A DNA stretch of 64,000 nt from Uloborus plumipes (taxonomy: Eukaryota > Arthropoda > Arachnida > Araneae > Uloboridae), in assembly GCA_038373865.1 (NCBI GenBank), contig JAXGGA010003914.1, positions 1 to 64,000 of the forward strand. The letters run 5' to 3'. Both the position numbers and the translations under genes were made by a program. Every line of letters begins with the position of its first letter. Within the stretch, counting starts at the first letter, position 1. Below are positions 1 through 12,173 of the stretch, piece after piece. The notes below the pieces were generated by a model, which was given only the letters and a program-made list of their open reading frames with translations, ran no database searches and had not been told where the DNA came from.

Positions 1-1133
1 AGGTTCGATTTTGTGAACGGATATGGGGCCAGTTTTGTGTGTCTCTGGATATTAAAATTTTGAGCACCAATTCTGGTACCCAATCATCCGAGGTGTGATG
101 GACAGCATCAACGACTTAAAGATATTGTAGGTACAAGGATGAAGGAGATTGTAGAGAGCCAGAAATGTTGTTAATAACCAATGAATAAACCTGAGTGTAC
201 ACCCCATATGGTGAGTTTGTTTTTTTTTTATGATGTGTTCTTGCATTTTCTGAACGCCGAGCCAGAGTATTTCACTCCAATGCAATGTACAGTTTTTTTT
301 TATGTCGTGTTTAATTGCGGAATGTAAGTGAGCAATTTTTACTGTTCGAGAATTTAACTTTATAATTTGTTTTTTTTTTCATCTAGTCTTATAATATGTT
401 TTGTGGATTTTTAAACACTAACGATCACGCGGCCTAATGTAATCATTTTCCAAATTTAATGTCATTTGCTCACTGCTTTCCAGATGAGGTTGTCTTTCGT
501 TAGAAATTGGAGCAATGCTTGAGGCTATTTTCTTTTCCTTTTCAGCAGAATATTTATCTTTTTCTTTCAGCAGAATTAATTGGGAATTTCAGTTTTTAAT
601 TAGGTTTTAAATTATGTTAGGAGGTAAATTATTGAAGATTATAGAATGGATGATTATTACATATTAATTAACTTTTTAACTTACTACACCACACCCTTAT
701 TATACTGAAAAAACAACGGTTCATTTTTTGCAGTGTAGCTTGAACAGATTTAGCATGATGTATTCCCATGAAACATTCGGCTACTACTCAAGCACCATAG
801 TTTAAAGTGGATTCCGAAATACCAGTTCATATTTTGGAGAAGTGCTACATTAATCAATAACATTAATTAACTGCATGATGTTTGACCCTGGGGTTACGGG
901 GCAAGTGGTTTCTGCCCTACGCTTATAGTATTGGATATAGCTCTACGTTATTAACGCCTGCTGATATCTGTATCACCCTTTATGTAGAATGTACTTATTT
1001 AATTTTGAAAAGTGTAGAAGCAACTGTACACATTGAAAATGATTCGTTTTTTAGTTAAGCATCGTATCCTTTTGAATAAAGTAAATATTTTCAAAAGTTA
1101 CGAAAAAAAATCTCTACTTCTGCTATATAAATA
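1..1133. other. AT-rich DNA, no gene recognised
   Basis: Reading frames are short and broken and look like no family I know. Poly-T runs and a slightly GC-richer patch near 880-990 are the only texture. The right edge is the TA target duplication of the Tc1-like copy that begins at 1136. Confidence 0.6.
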
Positions 1134-1135
1134 TA

Positions 1136-2377
1136 CACTGCTCGACATTGAAAATGCAACACCAAGAAGGAGTGGTCAGAAATTCATGCAAATTTTACCG
1201 TGGACGCACGTCACTGAGTTATGCAAATGATATGAAATGCGCAGCTCTTCGACGCACGCGAAGTAAGATATAAGAGAATGAAGTTGAAAAGTGGGCTATG
1301 TTTATGTTGGTTTTTCTGCCAGACTAATTATCGGAGAAATTTGGTTTTTGTCTCGAAGGATACGTGTGATAGGAGGAAATGCCACGCCGTCCTCAACGAA
1401 GACACTTCCAGCATATAGACGACTTTACAAGGGGTATGGTGATCGGACTGAGAAAGGGAGGTTGGTCCATACGTCAAATTGCAGCTGATACCCACATGGA
1501 TGCAAGCACTGTGCATTGGCTGTGTCGGAGATGGTTGGAAAGAGGAAATGTAGCCACATTGAGGGGTGCAGGTGCAGCCAGAGTGACGTCAGACCGCTTG
1601 GATCGACGGATTCACCGACAAGCTGTGGCGGACCCGCAAGTCACTGGTACGTCGATTCTGCAGCACGTGCAAGGTACCCTGGATGTTCCTGTGTCGACCA
1701 GAACCATTTCCCGTCGACTGGTTGCACGTGGGCTGCAATCACGGCGCCCGCAAAGAAGACTGCCATCGACCTCACAGCACAGACTCCAACGTTTGGAATG
1801 GTGCCGGACCAGAGCGACGTGGATGGCAGAATGGCAAACCGTAGTGTTCTCAGATGAATCCCGCTTTTGTCTGTCCAGCGATAGTCATCGCATACGTGTG
1901 TGGCGTCGACGTGGAATCTGCCAAATTCAATTTTTCAACAGGATAACGCCCGGCCTCACAGTGCTCGAATCAGCCAACATGCTCTACGAGGTGTACAGAT
2001 GCTTTCCTGGCCACCATACTCTCCTGACTTGTCACCAATCGAATATGTGTGGGACGTGATTGGACGCCGTTTGCAGAACCTGTCACTGCCTCGTTCAGAG
2101 GACGAACTGTGGCAAATGGTTGAAAGGGAATGGAGTGCCATCCCTCAGGACACCATCCGCAGGCTTATTGAATCCATGCCTAGACGTGTTTCTTCGTGCA
2201 TCGCTGTCCGCGGTGGTCCTACTTCTTACTGAGCCGACGCCGTCCTCGCTCTAAATTTTGCGTATTTATTTTGAAATAAATATCACTTATTGTTCCATGC
2301 TGTCTCTGTCTTCTTACCAAATTTCATCAATTTCTGACCACTCCTTCTTGGTGTTGCATTTTCAATGTCGAGCAGTG
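1136..2377 (+). mobile_element. Tc1-like transposon, internally deleted copy A (DD32E family)
   Basis: The element starts CACTGCTCGACATTGAAAAT and ends with its inverse, flanked by TA on both sides (1134-1135 and 2378-2379). The inverted repeats are about 49 bp. It is 1242 bp, against 1419 bp for its sister at 58010-59428. The difference is a deletion of about 178 bp near 1915, between the first and second catalytic aspartate codons. The two copies otherwise look highly similar. Non-autonomous, because its transposase is broken. Confidence 0.95.
1379..2232 (+). pseudogene. Tc1-like transposase, broken by internal deletion
   Basis: The ATG at 1379 opens MPRRPQRRHFQHIDDF, followed by two helix-turn-helix regions of the paired-like Tc1 DNA-binding type (residues about 20-120, with STVHWLCRRW and STRTISRRLVARG). 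The first catalytic aspartate is in VFSDES, residue 159. About 25 codons later the frame meets the deletion junction near 1915 and shifts. The C-terminal part survives in another frame (about 1905-2232): QQDNARPH with the second aspartate, PDLSPIEYVWD with the glutamate, and the ending RRVSSCIAVRGGPTSY. Only 32 residues separate that D and E, against 34 in classical Tc1. The missing segment includes the VWG strand region seen in the sister copy. It cannot make an active enzyme as written. Confidence 0.93.

Positions 2378-3169
<792 letters not shown>

Positions 3170-3227
<58 letters not shown>
3170..3227. repeat. (TA)n tract
   Basis: Pure TA repeat of about 58 bp between the pogo-like element and the truncated palindromic element. 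Confidence 0.95.
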
Positions 3228-3229
<2 letters not shown>

Positions 3230-3626
3230 ACAAAAATTGACCGAGTTATGACGTTTTGAAAAATCAAGATTTTGCATTGTTTCATGACGTCATCGAGAGA
3301 TCGCTTAAGGGACCGTATGCGAAATCCTTCAAAATCTTGATTTTTCAAAACGTCATAACTCGATCAATTTTTGTGGTAGAAGAGTGATTTTTTTTAGTTT
3401 TAAACGTTACAGTGTCAAGAATGTTTTACTAAATATGATTGATAGGACTGGGGGGCTGTATAAAAATTTAAACTTCGTAACTCTTTCAAAATTTGATTTT
3501 TTGAAAAACATTGAATAGACCCAAAATTCCTTTCGTAATTTGGAGATTTTTTCCTAAATAAACTATATGCTTATCTCTAACGGTTTAGAAATTAGCTATT
3601 GGTCCACGATTGGAGTGGACACCCTG
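3228..3626 (-). mobile_element. Palindromic MITE, truncated copy (full copy at 53235)
   Basis: Near-identical to the element at 53235-53883 but in the opposite orientation, judged from the asymmetric 55-bp spacer between the arms. The left arm is cut at 3228, exactly at the (TA)n tract; only its innermost 48 bp or so remain (CCACAAAAATTGACCGAG to AAGATTTTG). The right arm is complete and ends GGAGTGGACACCCTG before TA repeats. No coding capacity. Confidence 0.9.
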
Positions 3627-6600
3627 TATATATATATACCTGTGAAACAAGGGAAAACCTGTGGGAAAACAATGGCAGCTCAGACCACCGTTTTTGTTCA
3701 CAACACAAAACATCAGCTCTTAATATATTTACTGTTTTTTTATATGTTATGTTTCTATTTTTTAATTATAACTTATTTATTCTCTCAAACTAAAAAGAAT
3801 ATTTTTAACTAATCACTTAATCGATGCAAACCAATTTTAATATACAATTACAACTAAAGTATAACTAATGTGCAGCTCATTTTTCAAAATAATTACTTTA
3901 ACGTATTCTCAACTGTTTTTCTGATTCCTATAGCTACGTTCCTCTACAACCAAAGTTAACAAAAAAAAAATATATCACGCTGAAAATTATAAAAGTACTT
4001 TTACTACCAAGCTCCTGCTTTTACGAGAGCCGTTAAAAGTTAAATAAAACTTTTCTAGCGTAAATAACATTGAAAAAACATTACATTTTCTATTTATACT
4101 TTGCGGTGTGAGAATAAATTATAAGCCTGTGGGAAGAAACTCACATGACTCTGGTGAATTTTGAAAAGTCATTATTTGTTCACGGATATGTTACCTTTTT
4201 CGTCAAACTTTTTTTTTCTTAAAGCTTCCCCTTTATGGTTTTAAAATATCTTTTGAATTTCACTTGAATACCGCTACCGATGCCTTAAGCTGCTAATTTT
4301 CGAAAAATATTCTCGCTGCCTCTAAATCATATTTAGTGTAGATAGAATCGAGTAACTTCATCAGCCTGACATTCATAACATATCGATGTCGGAGAAATTC
4401 TGAGACGAAGGACTTTTTCGCTGCAAAGTTGTTGAAGGTTTAAAAATATAGGTTTTCTGAATCGTCCATATTTCAGTTCGAAAACATAGATGTCTTCTAA
4501 ATTTTAGAGATCGAAAACTTTAAATGATAAAATGAAATACATAGACATTAATTTTAATCACGGATTTACGAGTACGTGTTATAGTACGTGTTGACGCACA
4601 TAAAAACTAACAACTTTAATGGTAAGTTGTTTGAAAAAAATCACATATGTTCAAAGTTCTCAGAACAATGCATTTTGAAAATGCCTCGTCAGATTTTTAT
4701 AGCAAAAAGTTAAGCAACTGCTATTAAAGGATCTTAATATTTCTTATTCTCTAATGAGAAAGGGCTTATCTAAGATAACTTATCCTAGTTTGATTGCGAA
4801 GTGACAAGTTGTAGGAAATGAATTCACTAACAATTTTCATAACCACTCTGCAAGATAAAGAAAATTTACTTTTGCAACTCCACTAAAGTGGGAAATATCA
4901 TTTTTTTTAAAGGCAGCTAAACTACAATGAATTTTAGTAGCACGCTATTAATCTAGATTAAAGCCGCTTTTTAGTAAGTACTTATAAAAGAAATATTAAT
5001 ACTATCCACACGATTCCTGGTATACATAATATGAAATACGTTGCTCAGTTCAACTCTTCGTTTAAAACTAACTGCGATACATCAAAGATAGTTTTTAATG
5101 TTACAGCAGGTTTTTTTTTTTTTTTTCGCAATGTGGTTTTCTCAAAACTGCGTTTTCTCAGTTCAAACTTGCTGACAAAATCAAGAAGTAATAAAATTTA
5201 CGACATATTTATCAAAGATCTTTTTTTGCATTGGCGTGGGTGTGTAAAGTATAATTTTTGTTAGATAATTAACGACACATTTTGATACGTCTTGAGAACA
5301 TAAAATAATAAAAATAAAACACAAAAAAAATAGCGAAAATCTTTTTCCCTCTTCCTTTTTTCATGAACATAAGCTTTTAACTTTTCTCAAAATCAATTCA
5401 TTAATGGGAGGTCTCTTCCATAGTTTTTTTAAATATTTGAGAAATATTTTTACTTTAATAAAAATATTCGTCACAAATACTATTAACAAAATGAAAAGAC
5501 AGAAGTTTATAATTAAAGTGTAATTATATTTTGAAAACTTGTTTTCAGTTTTGTAATGCGAAAAGTTTTGGTAGCATGTTGTTTTCTTTAAAAAAGTGAT
5601 TCCTTTGATTAAGGACACACAAGATGAAAGAAAACTGAATCAGGCGTCGTTGGTCAGAAGGTTCCAAGTCCCATCATATATTTTAGATTGCCATGTAACA
5701 AATACTTCGCAGGCGTCCATTGAGTTCAAGCTGATTGTCAAAATCAAGTTCTTTGCAATTAATTTTAAAAATCTATGTATCAACATTTTTATGACAAAAC
5801 AAAAGACTGAATGTAAAATAAATTATGTCTACTAAGGTAAAGTTGAAAAAAAAAGTAAAAGTAAGGGGAAGTAAGGGGTAAAGCATCATTAGGCAAAAAT
5901 CGTTGGAAATGAAGTAAAATCGATGCAAGTAAATGGATGGGAACTTGCGTTTCTCTGTGTTTCCATTTCTCTTCGTTGACAGGTTAAAGTACCAAGCCAC
6001 ACCAGTAACGATAATGCACGTTTTCCATCCAAACTACTCAACAACATTAGACTAAAGAGAAAATCGCGAGAGAAAAATTCCCATTCTATCTGAAACACTT
6101 AATTGTACTACTTTAACTAAAGAGTAAAGGGAAAAGTTTCAGTTTAATTTTTTTTAGTATTTCAAGTTTTTTTACTTTGATGAAAGTTGAATCTGAGTCC
6201 TAATTGGATGTCCCGTAGAGCTTTTAACACACAATGAATAAATTCGAAGAAAAAAAATGTTGCTTTTAAAAAAAATATGATTTATTGAAGCTTTAACAAT
6301 CAAAAAAAGAAAAAATATCGTCATTGTGCAGTACTTGCTCAATACTATCACACTTTAAAGCGATTTGGACGAAATCCTGCTCAGTTAGGTTGAAGCTACT
6401 GCTGTACCATCAGTGTTTCTACTGATCAGCCACTGTAAAACCACTTTCGATATTATTACTATTTAGATTGGAGGCAGACGCCGTGTTTTGCATTTATTTT
6501 ATACAAAATATTACATTGGCTTTATTTATAATCAATTATTTTATCAACAATAAGTGTACTTTAATAATTAGTAAAAAAACTCGTTTCTGCATTGAAAGAT

Positions 6601-7054
6601 CATTATTTACCTTAAGAAATCAATAGTTTGTAAACGTTTGGATTTCTGCATCTCGGTTCTAATCTTGGAGTAAGATGACCGATATCTCTGAGGTTCATTA
6701 ACAAGAGAAGGTCAGATACTCCAGAGTTGACATCCTCAGATAAAAGAAAAGGAAGACTCAAGCAACAAGCAAACGAAGAATTTATCATGATGTATTCTTC
6801 ATTTTAGATGATGTAAAAGGATGAATGTATTCTTGCTGATTCTTATGTAAAATGATCCCCTGAATCCAAATATATGACTACTGTTTTCCCCCATCGCTCC
6901 CCACTTTTCTAAAACGGCGTCCCCACTCCCCTCCCATTTTCTTTAGATTTAAACAAGTTTCGATATTCCATTATTTCTGTTTGGAAATTCAATTCTCAAT
7001 ATTATTAAAATAATTCCAATTTGTTCAAGTAAAATGCAGTTGTGAATGTATTAC
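3627..7054. other. AT-rich DNA, no gene recognised
   Basis: About 3.4 kb without a convincing gene. Open frames are under 90 codons, rich in Phe, Lys, Ile and Asn, and show no domain I know. A run of T lies near 5110-5126 and a C-rich patch near 6890-6940. Confidence 0.6.
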
Positions 7055-7623
7055 GTGTACATTAGGGTGTATCGAAAAAAACTTTTTTTTGAAATTCAAT
7101 TTACTAAGTTGATAAAAAGTTGCCCCTACCTACCCACATATTCCACAAAAAATTTCTGTCTAATCAGAAATTATTTAGGTGTTCCGCACAAGGCCTGAAG
7201 TTTGTGAATTTCTTCAAAAATATTATTTTTTCCATTTTTTTTTAAATATTAAGAATAAATGTTAAAAATAATTTAAGTTGAAAAATGTGCACGGCAAAGT
7301 CGGAGGGCAAAATTTGGTTTGAAAAAAAGTATATTAAACAACATTTAGATCTCCCACATTTATTCTAAACTTCCATAATTTTCACCAAAACTAGTATTTT
7401 ACAAGGCCATGCGGCTTGGTTAGAAACTTGTTTATGAATGTGGAATCTAACTGAATAAACACTTGAAATGGGAATCATCTGTGATTTCTGTGGAGTAAAA
7501 AGTAAAATAATATAAACTATAAACAGAATCTAAGCCCCCCGTCACACACAGTGCCCGCGTTCCTTTCGGGGCCTCCGTGATAGTAAAGGAAATACAGCTC
7601 CGCTAGCGTAGCTGCTATAGGAC

Positions 7624-8331
7624 TGTAGAAGAACATATATCTTTGGTTGAGGAAACAGACTCTAAATATTTCGGACATGGTGCTCCAGTAAATGGCCCAG
7701 GGGAAGAAATTGTAGCTTCAGTTTCACGATTTATGGAAAAAACAAAGTTCTATTCAAAAAGAACACAAAAGCTTTCGGTTGTGATGGCACATCGGGTTAA
7801 CACTGGAAAATCAAATAGTGCTACTAGACTTCCAGAAAAGTCTTTAGAACCCTCACTACAAGCCGTGGTATGTTTTCTTCATTTAATGAATTACCACTTA
7901 GAAAGTTAACGGTGGTTCTTGATAGGCCGACTACTGGACAAAATTCTTTTAGTTGACCTATGGAATAATTCTTACAATATTTCTAAGATCTACCAGTCAT
8001 GAACTCTAAGAAAATAGAATACGTTTTACCAGAAGTTGATGTCAAATAATTGAGTCAAAAATACTTATGGGATGTGTCTAAAGCTGTAATGTCTGGTAAA
8101 TTTTCTCAAAATTTAGCAGAAAACCCTGCAAGCTTTTCCCATGCACGATGGCAAACAGTTTTGAGGCTATACATCGCAACTAGTGATCCAAGTTCAGAGT
8201 TAACTAAACTAGCAGAATTTATTATAAAGGTTTATGCTCTCTGCTTTTTCACAATCGAATCTCAGCATAAAATTATTCAGCATTTTTTTAAGATCATAGA
8301 TTGCAGCAAGTATTTGGATACAAATCTCTAG
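7624..8331 (+). pseudogene. Decayed gene of unknown function, left-arm copy
   Basis: An open stretch from 7624 reads VEEHISLVEETDSKYFGHG, then a GAPVNGPGEE segment and VVMAHRVNTGK, to a stop near 7909. After a frame change it continues with in-frame stops (at SFS*PME and DVK*LSQ) into QKYLWDVSKAVMSG, FSHARWQTVLRLYIATSD and LAEFIIKVYAL. The layout looks like one gene of more than 200 codons with several stops and a frameshift. From memory it resembles an uncharacterised protein family found in many copies in arthropod genomes, with a conserved HARW-type motif followed by RLY and KVYA. I cannot verify that or give a function. It may be the parent element's own gene or a captured one. Confidence 0.6.
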
Positions 8332-8359
8332 AATGTTATCCATTCCACCTTGTAAAGAA

Positions 8360-8886
8360 GCCATCTTGCATGGGAAAAGCTTGCCGGGTTCCTTTCTGCT
8401 AAATTTTGAGAACATTTGCCAGACATTATAGCTTTAGACACATCCCAAAAGTATTTTTGACTCAATTATTTGACATCAACTTCTGGTAAAACGCGTTCTA
8501 TTTTCTTAAAGTTCATGACTAGTAGATCTTAGCAATATTGTAAGAATTATCCAATAGGTCAACTAAAAGAATTTTGTCCAGTAGTCCGCCTATCAAGAGC
8601 CACAGTTAACTTTCTAAGTGGTAATTCATTAAATGAAGAAAACATACCACGGCTTGTAGTGAGGGTTCTAAAGACTTTTCTGGAAGTCTAATAGCACCAT
8701 TTGATTTTCCAGTGTTAACCCGATGGGCCATCACAACCGAAAGCTTTTGTGTTCTTTATGAATAAAACTTTGTTTTTTCCATAAATCGTGAAACTGAAGC
8801 TACAATTTCTTTCCCTGGGCCATTTACTGGAGCGCCATGTCCGAAATATTTAGAGTCTGTTTCCTCAACCAAAGATATATGTTCTT
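8360..8886 (-). pseudogene. Decayed gene of unknown function, right-arm inverted copy
   Basis: Reverse-strand copy of the left-arm gene. It keeps the same two internal stops (TGA after TTCTTTTAG, TAA after GATGTCAAA), so the decay is shared. It retains the codons for AERNPASFSHARW, where the left arm reads AENPASF, so the right arm is less deleted at that point. After HARW its frame departs from the left arm (a one-base change moves it to LQGGMDNILE-type sequence). Function unknown. Confidence 0.6.
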
Positions 8887-8906
8887 CTACAATCCTATAG
8901 CAGCTA

Positions 8907-11613
8907 TAGTCCAGTCAATCTATGCAAAAAAAAGAGCTAAAATCGCAAATCCGGATGTAGTTCTGAATTTTTAATATGTTGTTTGGGTCCCTTAGGGTAG
9001 TGTAAATCTAAGTTTGCACCTTTCTAAAACCTGTGCTCGCTGCGAAACTCGCGAAAAACTGCGAAATTTTCGAACATTTTTCAGTTTTTCCCTTATAACT
9101 CCTAAACTATGCAACTTTTGATTATACATGTGAATACCCATTTTAAAGAACACTAAATTTGCAACAATTTAAGCGCAAGTGGAGTTCTGTAGGATGAATA
9201 GTTTAGAAGATAACGTACTTCGAAAAATGGAGTTTTTTTGCGAAAAGTGAAAAAATTATGCTTCTATCATATTTTGGACCAAATATCGACATAAATTCCT
9301 ATTCTACAAGACAAAAAATGAGCGTGCAATTATAGTACATTTAATCAGCATCCATTCAAGCCCAAACAATAGTCTGTAGGTTCAATATTTAATTTACAAT
9401 AGCGAAAAATAAATATTTAAAATTTTGAAAAATGAGCAAAATCGTTTCCTAATAAGAATAGGAGGGCAGTGGACATTAGAAAAGTGCATAGATTGGTTTT
9501 TAAATGGTAACACTGTATTGAAATGTTATTTTAAAAATAAAAAAAAAACTTTTCAGGTCATTTTCACTCATTTTTTTGCTATTTTTATGATGGTTCTTGT
9601 TGGCTGTGGTCTTATCCTGACTTTTTTCAGATTTTCCCCTATCACTCTTGAACTATGCAACTTTTGATGATACGTGTGCATACCCATTTTGAAGAACACT
9701 AAATTTGCAACAATTTAAGCTCAAGTGGAGTTCTGTAGGACGAATAGTTTAGGAGATATCGTACTTCAACAATTTGTCATTTTTTGCGAAAAATGAAATA
9801 AATATGCTTCGATCATATTTTGAACCAAATATTGACATAAATTCTTATTCTACAAGACAAAATATATACATTTAATTACAGTACATTTAATCAGCTTTCC
9901 TTTAAGCCTAAAAAGAAGTCTGTAGGTTCAATATTTCATTTACAATTGAGAAAAAACAAATTTTCGGAAATTGACATTTTTTTTGAGAAATGAGAAAAAT
10001 TGCTTTTTAATAAGAATAGGAGAGCACTGGACAACAGAAAAATGCATAGAGTTGTATAAAAAGAGTAACACTACATTAAAATATTATTTTCATAATTAAA
10101 AAAAAACTTACAGGTTAATTTAGCTCAATGTTTTTCTTTTTTTTTCTTTTGTGGGTCTTTAATAGCTGTGGTCTTATAGCTAAGCTGCAGGAAAAGAACG
10201 TGGTCTTTGTTCTGTCTCAAGATGTTTGTGTATTTTCTTCATCTTCGGGAACTGGAATGGCAAGGAAATTGTAACAACTCTTTCCGTATTTAAATGAACA
10301 TCTGGATCCAAAACAAAGACAACCTTCCTTTTCTGCAGCTTCGCAATAAGACAATAAGACCACAGTTAATAAAGAACCACAAAAGAAAAAAAAGAGAAAA
10401 ACATTAAGCTAAATTAACCTGTAAGGTATTTTTCAATTATGAAAATAATATTTTAATAAATTGTTACTCTTTTTATACAACTCTATGCATTTTTCTGTTG
10501 TCCAGTGCTCTCCTCTCTTATTAAAAAGCAATTTTTCTCATTTCTCAAAAAAATGTCAATTTCCGAAAATTTGTTTTTTCTCAATTGTAAATGAAATATT
10601 GAACCTACAGACTTCTTTTTAGGCTTAAAGGAAAGCTGATTAAATGTGCTGTAATTAAATGTATATAATTTGTCTTGTAGAATAAGAATTTATGTCAATA
10701 TTTGGTTCGAAATATGATCGAAGCATATTTATTTCATTTTTCGCAAAAAATGACAAATTGTTGAAGTACGATATCTCCTAACTATTCGTCCTACAGAACT
10801 CCACTTGAGCTTAAATGGTTGCAAATTTAGTGTTCTTCAAAATGGGTATGGTCACGTATTATCAAAAATTGCATTGTTCAAGAGGGATAGGGGAAAATCT
10901 GAAAAAAGTCAGGATAAGACCACAGCTAACAAGAACCATCATAAAAATAGCAAAAAAATGAGTGAAAATGACCTGAAAAGTTTTTTTTTTAATTTTTAAA
11001 ATAACATTTCAATACAGTGTTACCATTTAAAAACCAATCTATGCACTTTTATAATGTCCACTGCCCTCCTATTCTTATTAGGAAACGATTTTGCTCATTT
11101 TTCAAAATTTTAAATTTTTATTTTTCGCTATTGTAAATTAAATATTGAACCTATAGACTATTGTTTGGGCTTGAATGGAAGCTGATTAAATGTACTATAA
11201 TTGCACGCTCATTTTTTGTCTTGTAGAATATGAATTTATGTCGATATTTGGTCCAAAATATGATAGAAGCATAATTTTTTCACATTTCGCAAAAAAACTC
11301 CATTTTCCGAAGTACGTTATCTTCTAAACTATTTATCCTACAGAACTCCACTTAAGCTTAACTTGTTGAAAATTTAGTGTTCTTTAAAATGGGTATTCAC
11401 ATGTATACTCAAAAGTTTCATAGTTTAGGAGTTATAAGGAAAAAACTGAAAAATGTTAGAAAATTTCGCAGTTTTTCGCGAGTTTCGCAGCGAGCACAGG
11501 TTTTAGAAAGGTGCAAACTTAGATTTACACTACCCTAAGGGACCCAAACAACATATTAAAAATTCAGAACTACATCCGGATTTGCGATTTTAATGTCTAA
11601 TTTGACTGGACTA
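8907..11613. repeat. Inner palindrome C, 2.7 kb, built from mirrored tandem repeats
   Basis: The left end reads TAGTCCAGTC at 8907 and the right end GACTGGACTA at 11613; symmetry is about position 10260. Each half contains a diverged tandem duplication with a period near 546 bp (landmark CTATGCAACTTTTGAT at 9107 and again at 9653), so the order is C1-C2-C2'-C1'. The centre (about 10190-10340) is less perfectly paired, but CTGCAG plus AAAAGGAAGG-like words can still be matched. No gene is visible; short ORFs here are by-products. Confidence 0.88.
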
Positions 11614-12173
11614 CTACGCTAGCGGAGCTGTATTTCCTTTACTATCACGCGGCCCCGATAAGAACGCGGGCACTGTGTGTGACGGGGGGCTTAGATTCTG
11701 TTTATAGTTTATATTATTTTACTTTTTACTCCACAGAAATCACAGATGATTCCCATTTCAAGTGTTTATTCAGTTAGATTCCACATTCATAAACAAGTTT
11801 CTAACCAAGTCGCATGTCCTTGTAAAATACTAGTTTTGGTGAAAATTATGGAAGTTTAGAATAAATGTGGGAGATCTAAATGTTGTTTAATATACTTTTT
11901 TTCAAACCAAATTTTGCCCTCCGACTTTGCCGTGCACATGTTTCAACTTAAATTATTTTTAACATTTATTCTTAATATTTAAAAAAAAAAATGGAAAAAA
12001 AATAATATTTTTGAAGAAATTCACAAACTTCAGGCCTTGTGCGGAACACCTAAATAATTTCTGATTAGACTGAAATTTTTTGTGGAATATGTGGGTAGGT
12101 AGGGGCAACTTTTTATCAACTTAGTAAATTGAATTTCGAAAAAAAGTTTTTTTCGATACACCCTAGTGTACAT

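Larger units (their letters stand above)
7610..8905. repeat. Inner inverted repeat B carrying two copies of a decayed gene
   Basis: The left arm (7610-8152) begins AGCTGCTATAGG; the right arm (8360-8905) is its inverse, ending CCTATAGCAGCT. The spacer is about 207 bp. Each arm carries the same reading-frame remnant, pointing towards the spacer. The arms differ by scattered substitutions and small indels. Confidence 0.9.
7063..12165. mobile_element. 5.1-kb nested foldback element with 8-bp target duplication (hAT-like?)
   Basis: The left end begins TAGGGTGTATCGAAAAAAAC at 7063 and the right end is its inverse, ending at 12165. Both are flanked by the same 8 bp, GTGTACAT (7055-7062 and 12166-12173). 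The outer inverted arms run 7063-7610 and 11615-12165. Between them lie a second palindrome (7610-8905) and a third (8907-11613), so nearly all of the element has an inverted partner. Known: an 8-bp duplication and a YARNG-type tip occur in hAT elements, and GTGTACAT fits the hAT consensus. Other superfamilies (P, Novosib, Zisupton, some Mutator) also duplicate about 8 bp, so the superfamily is unproven. No intact transposase is present. Confidence 0.9.
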
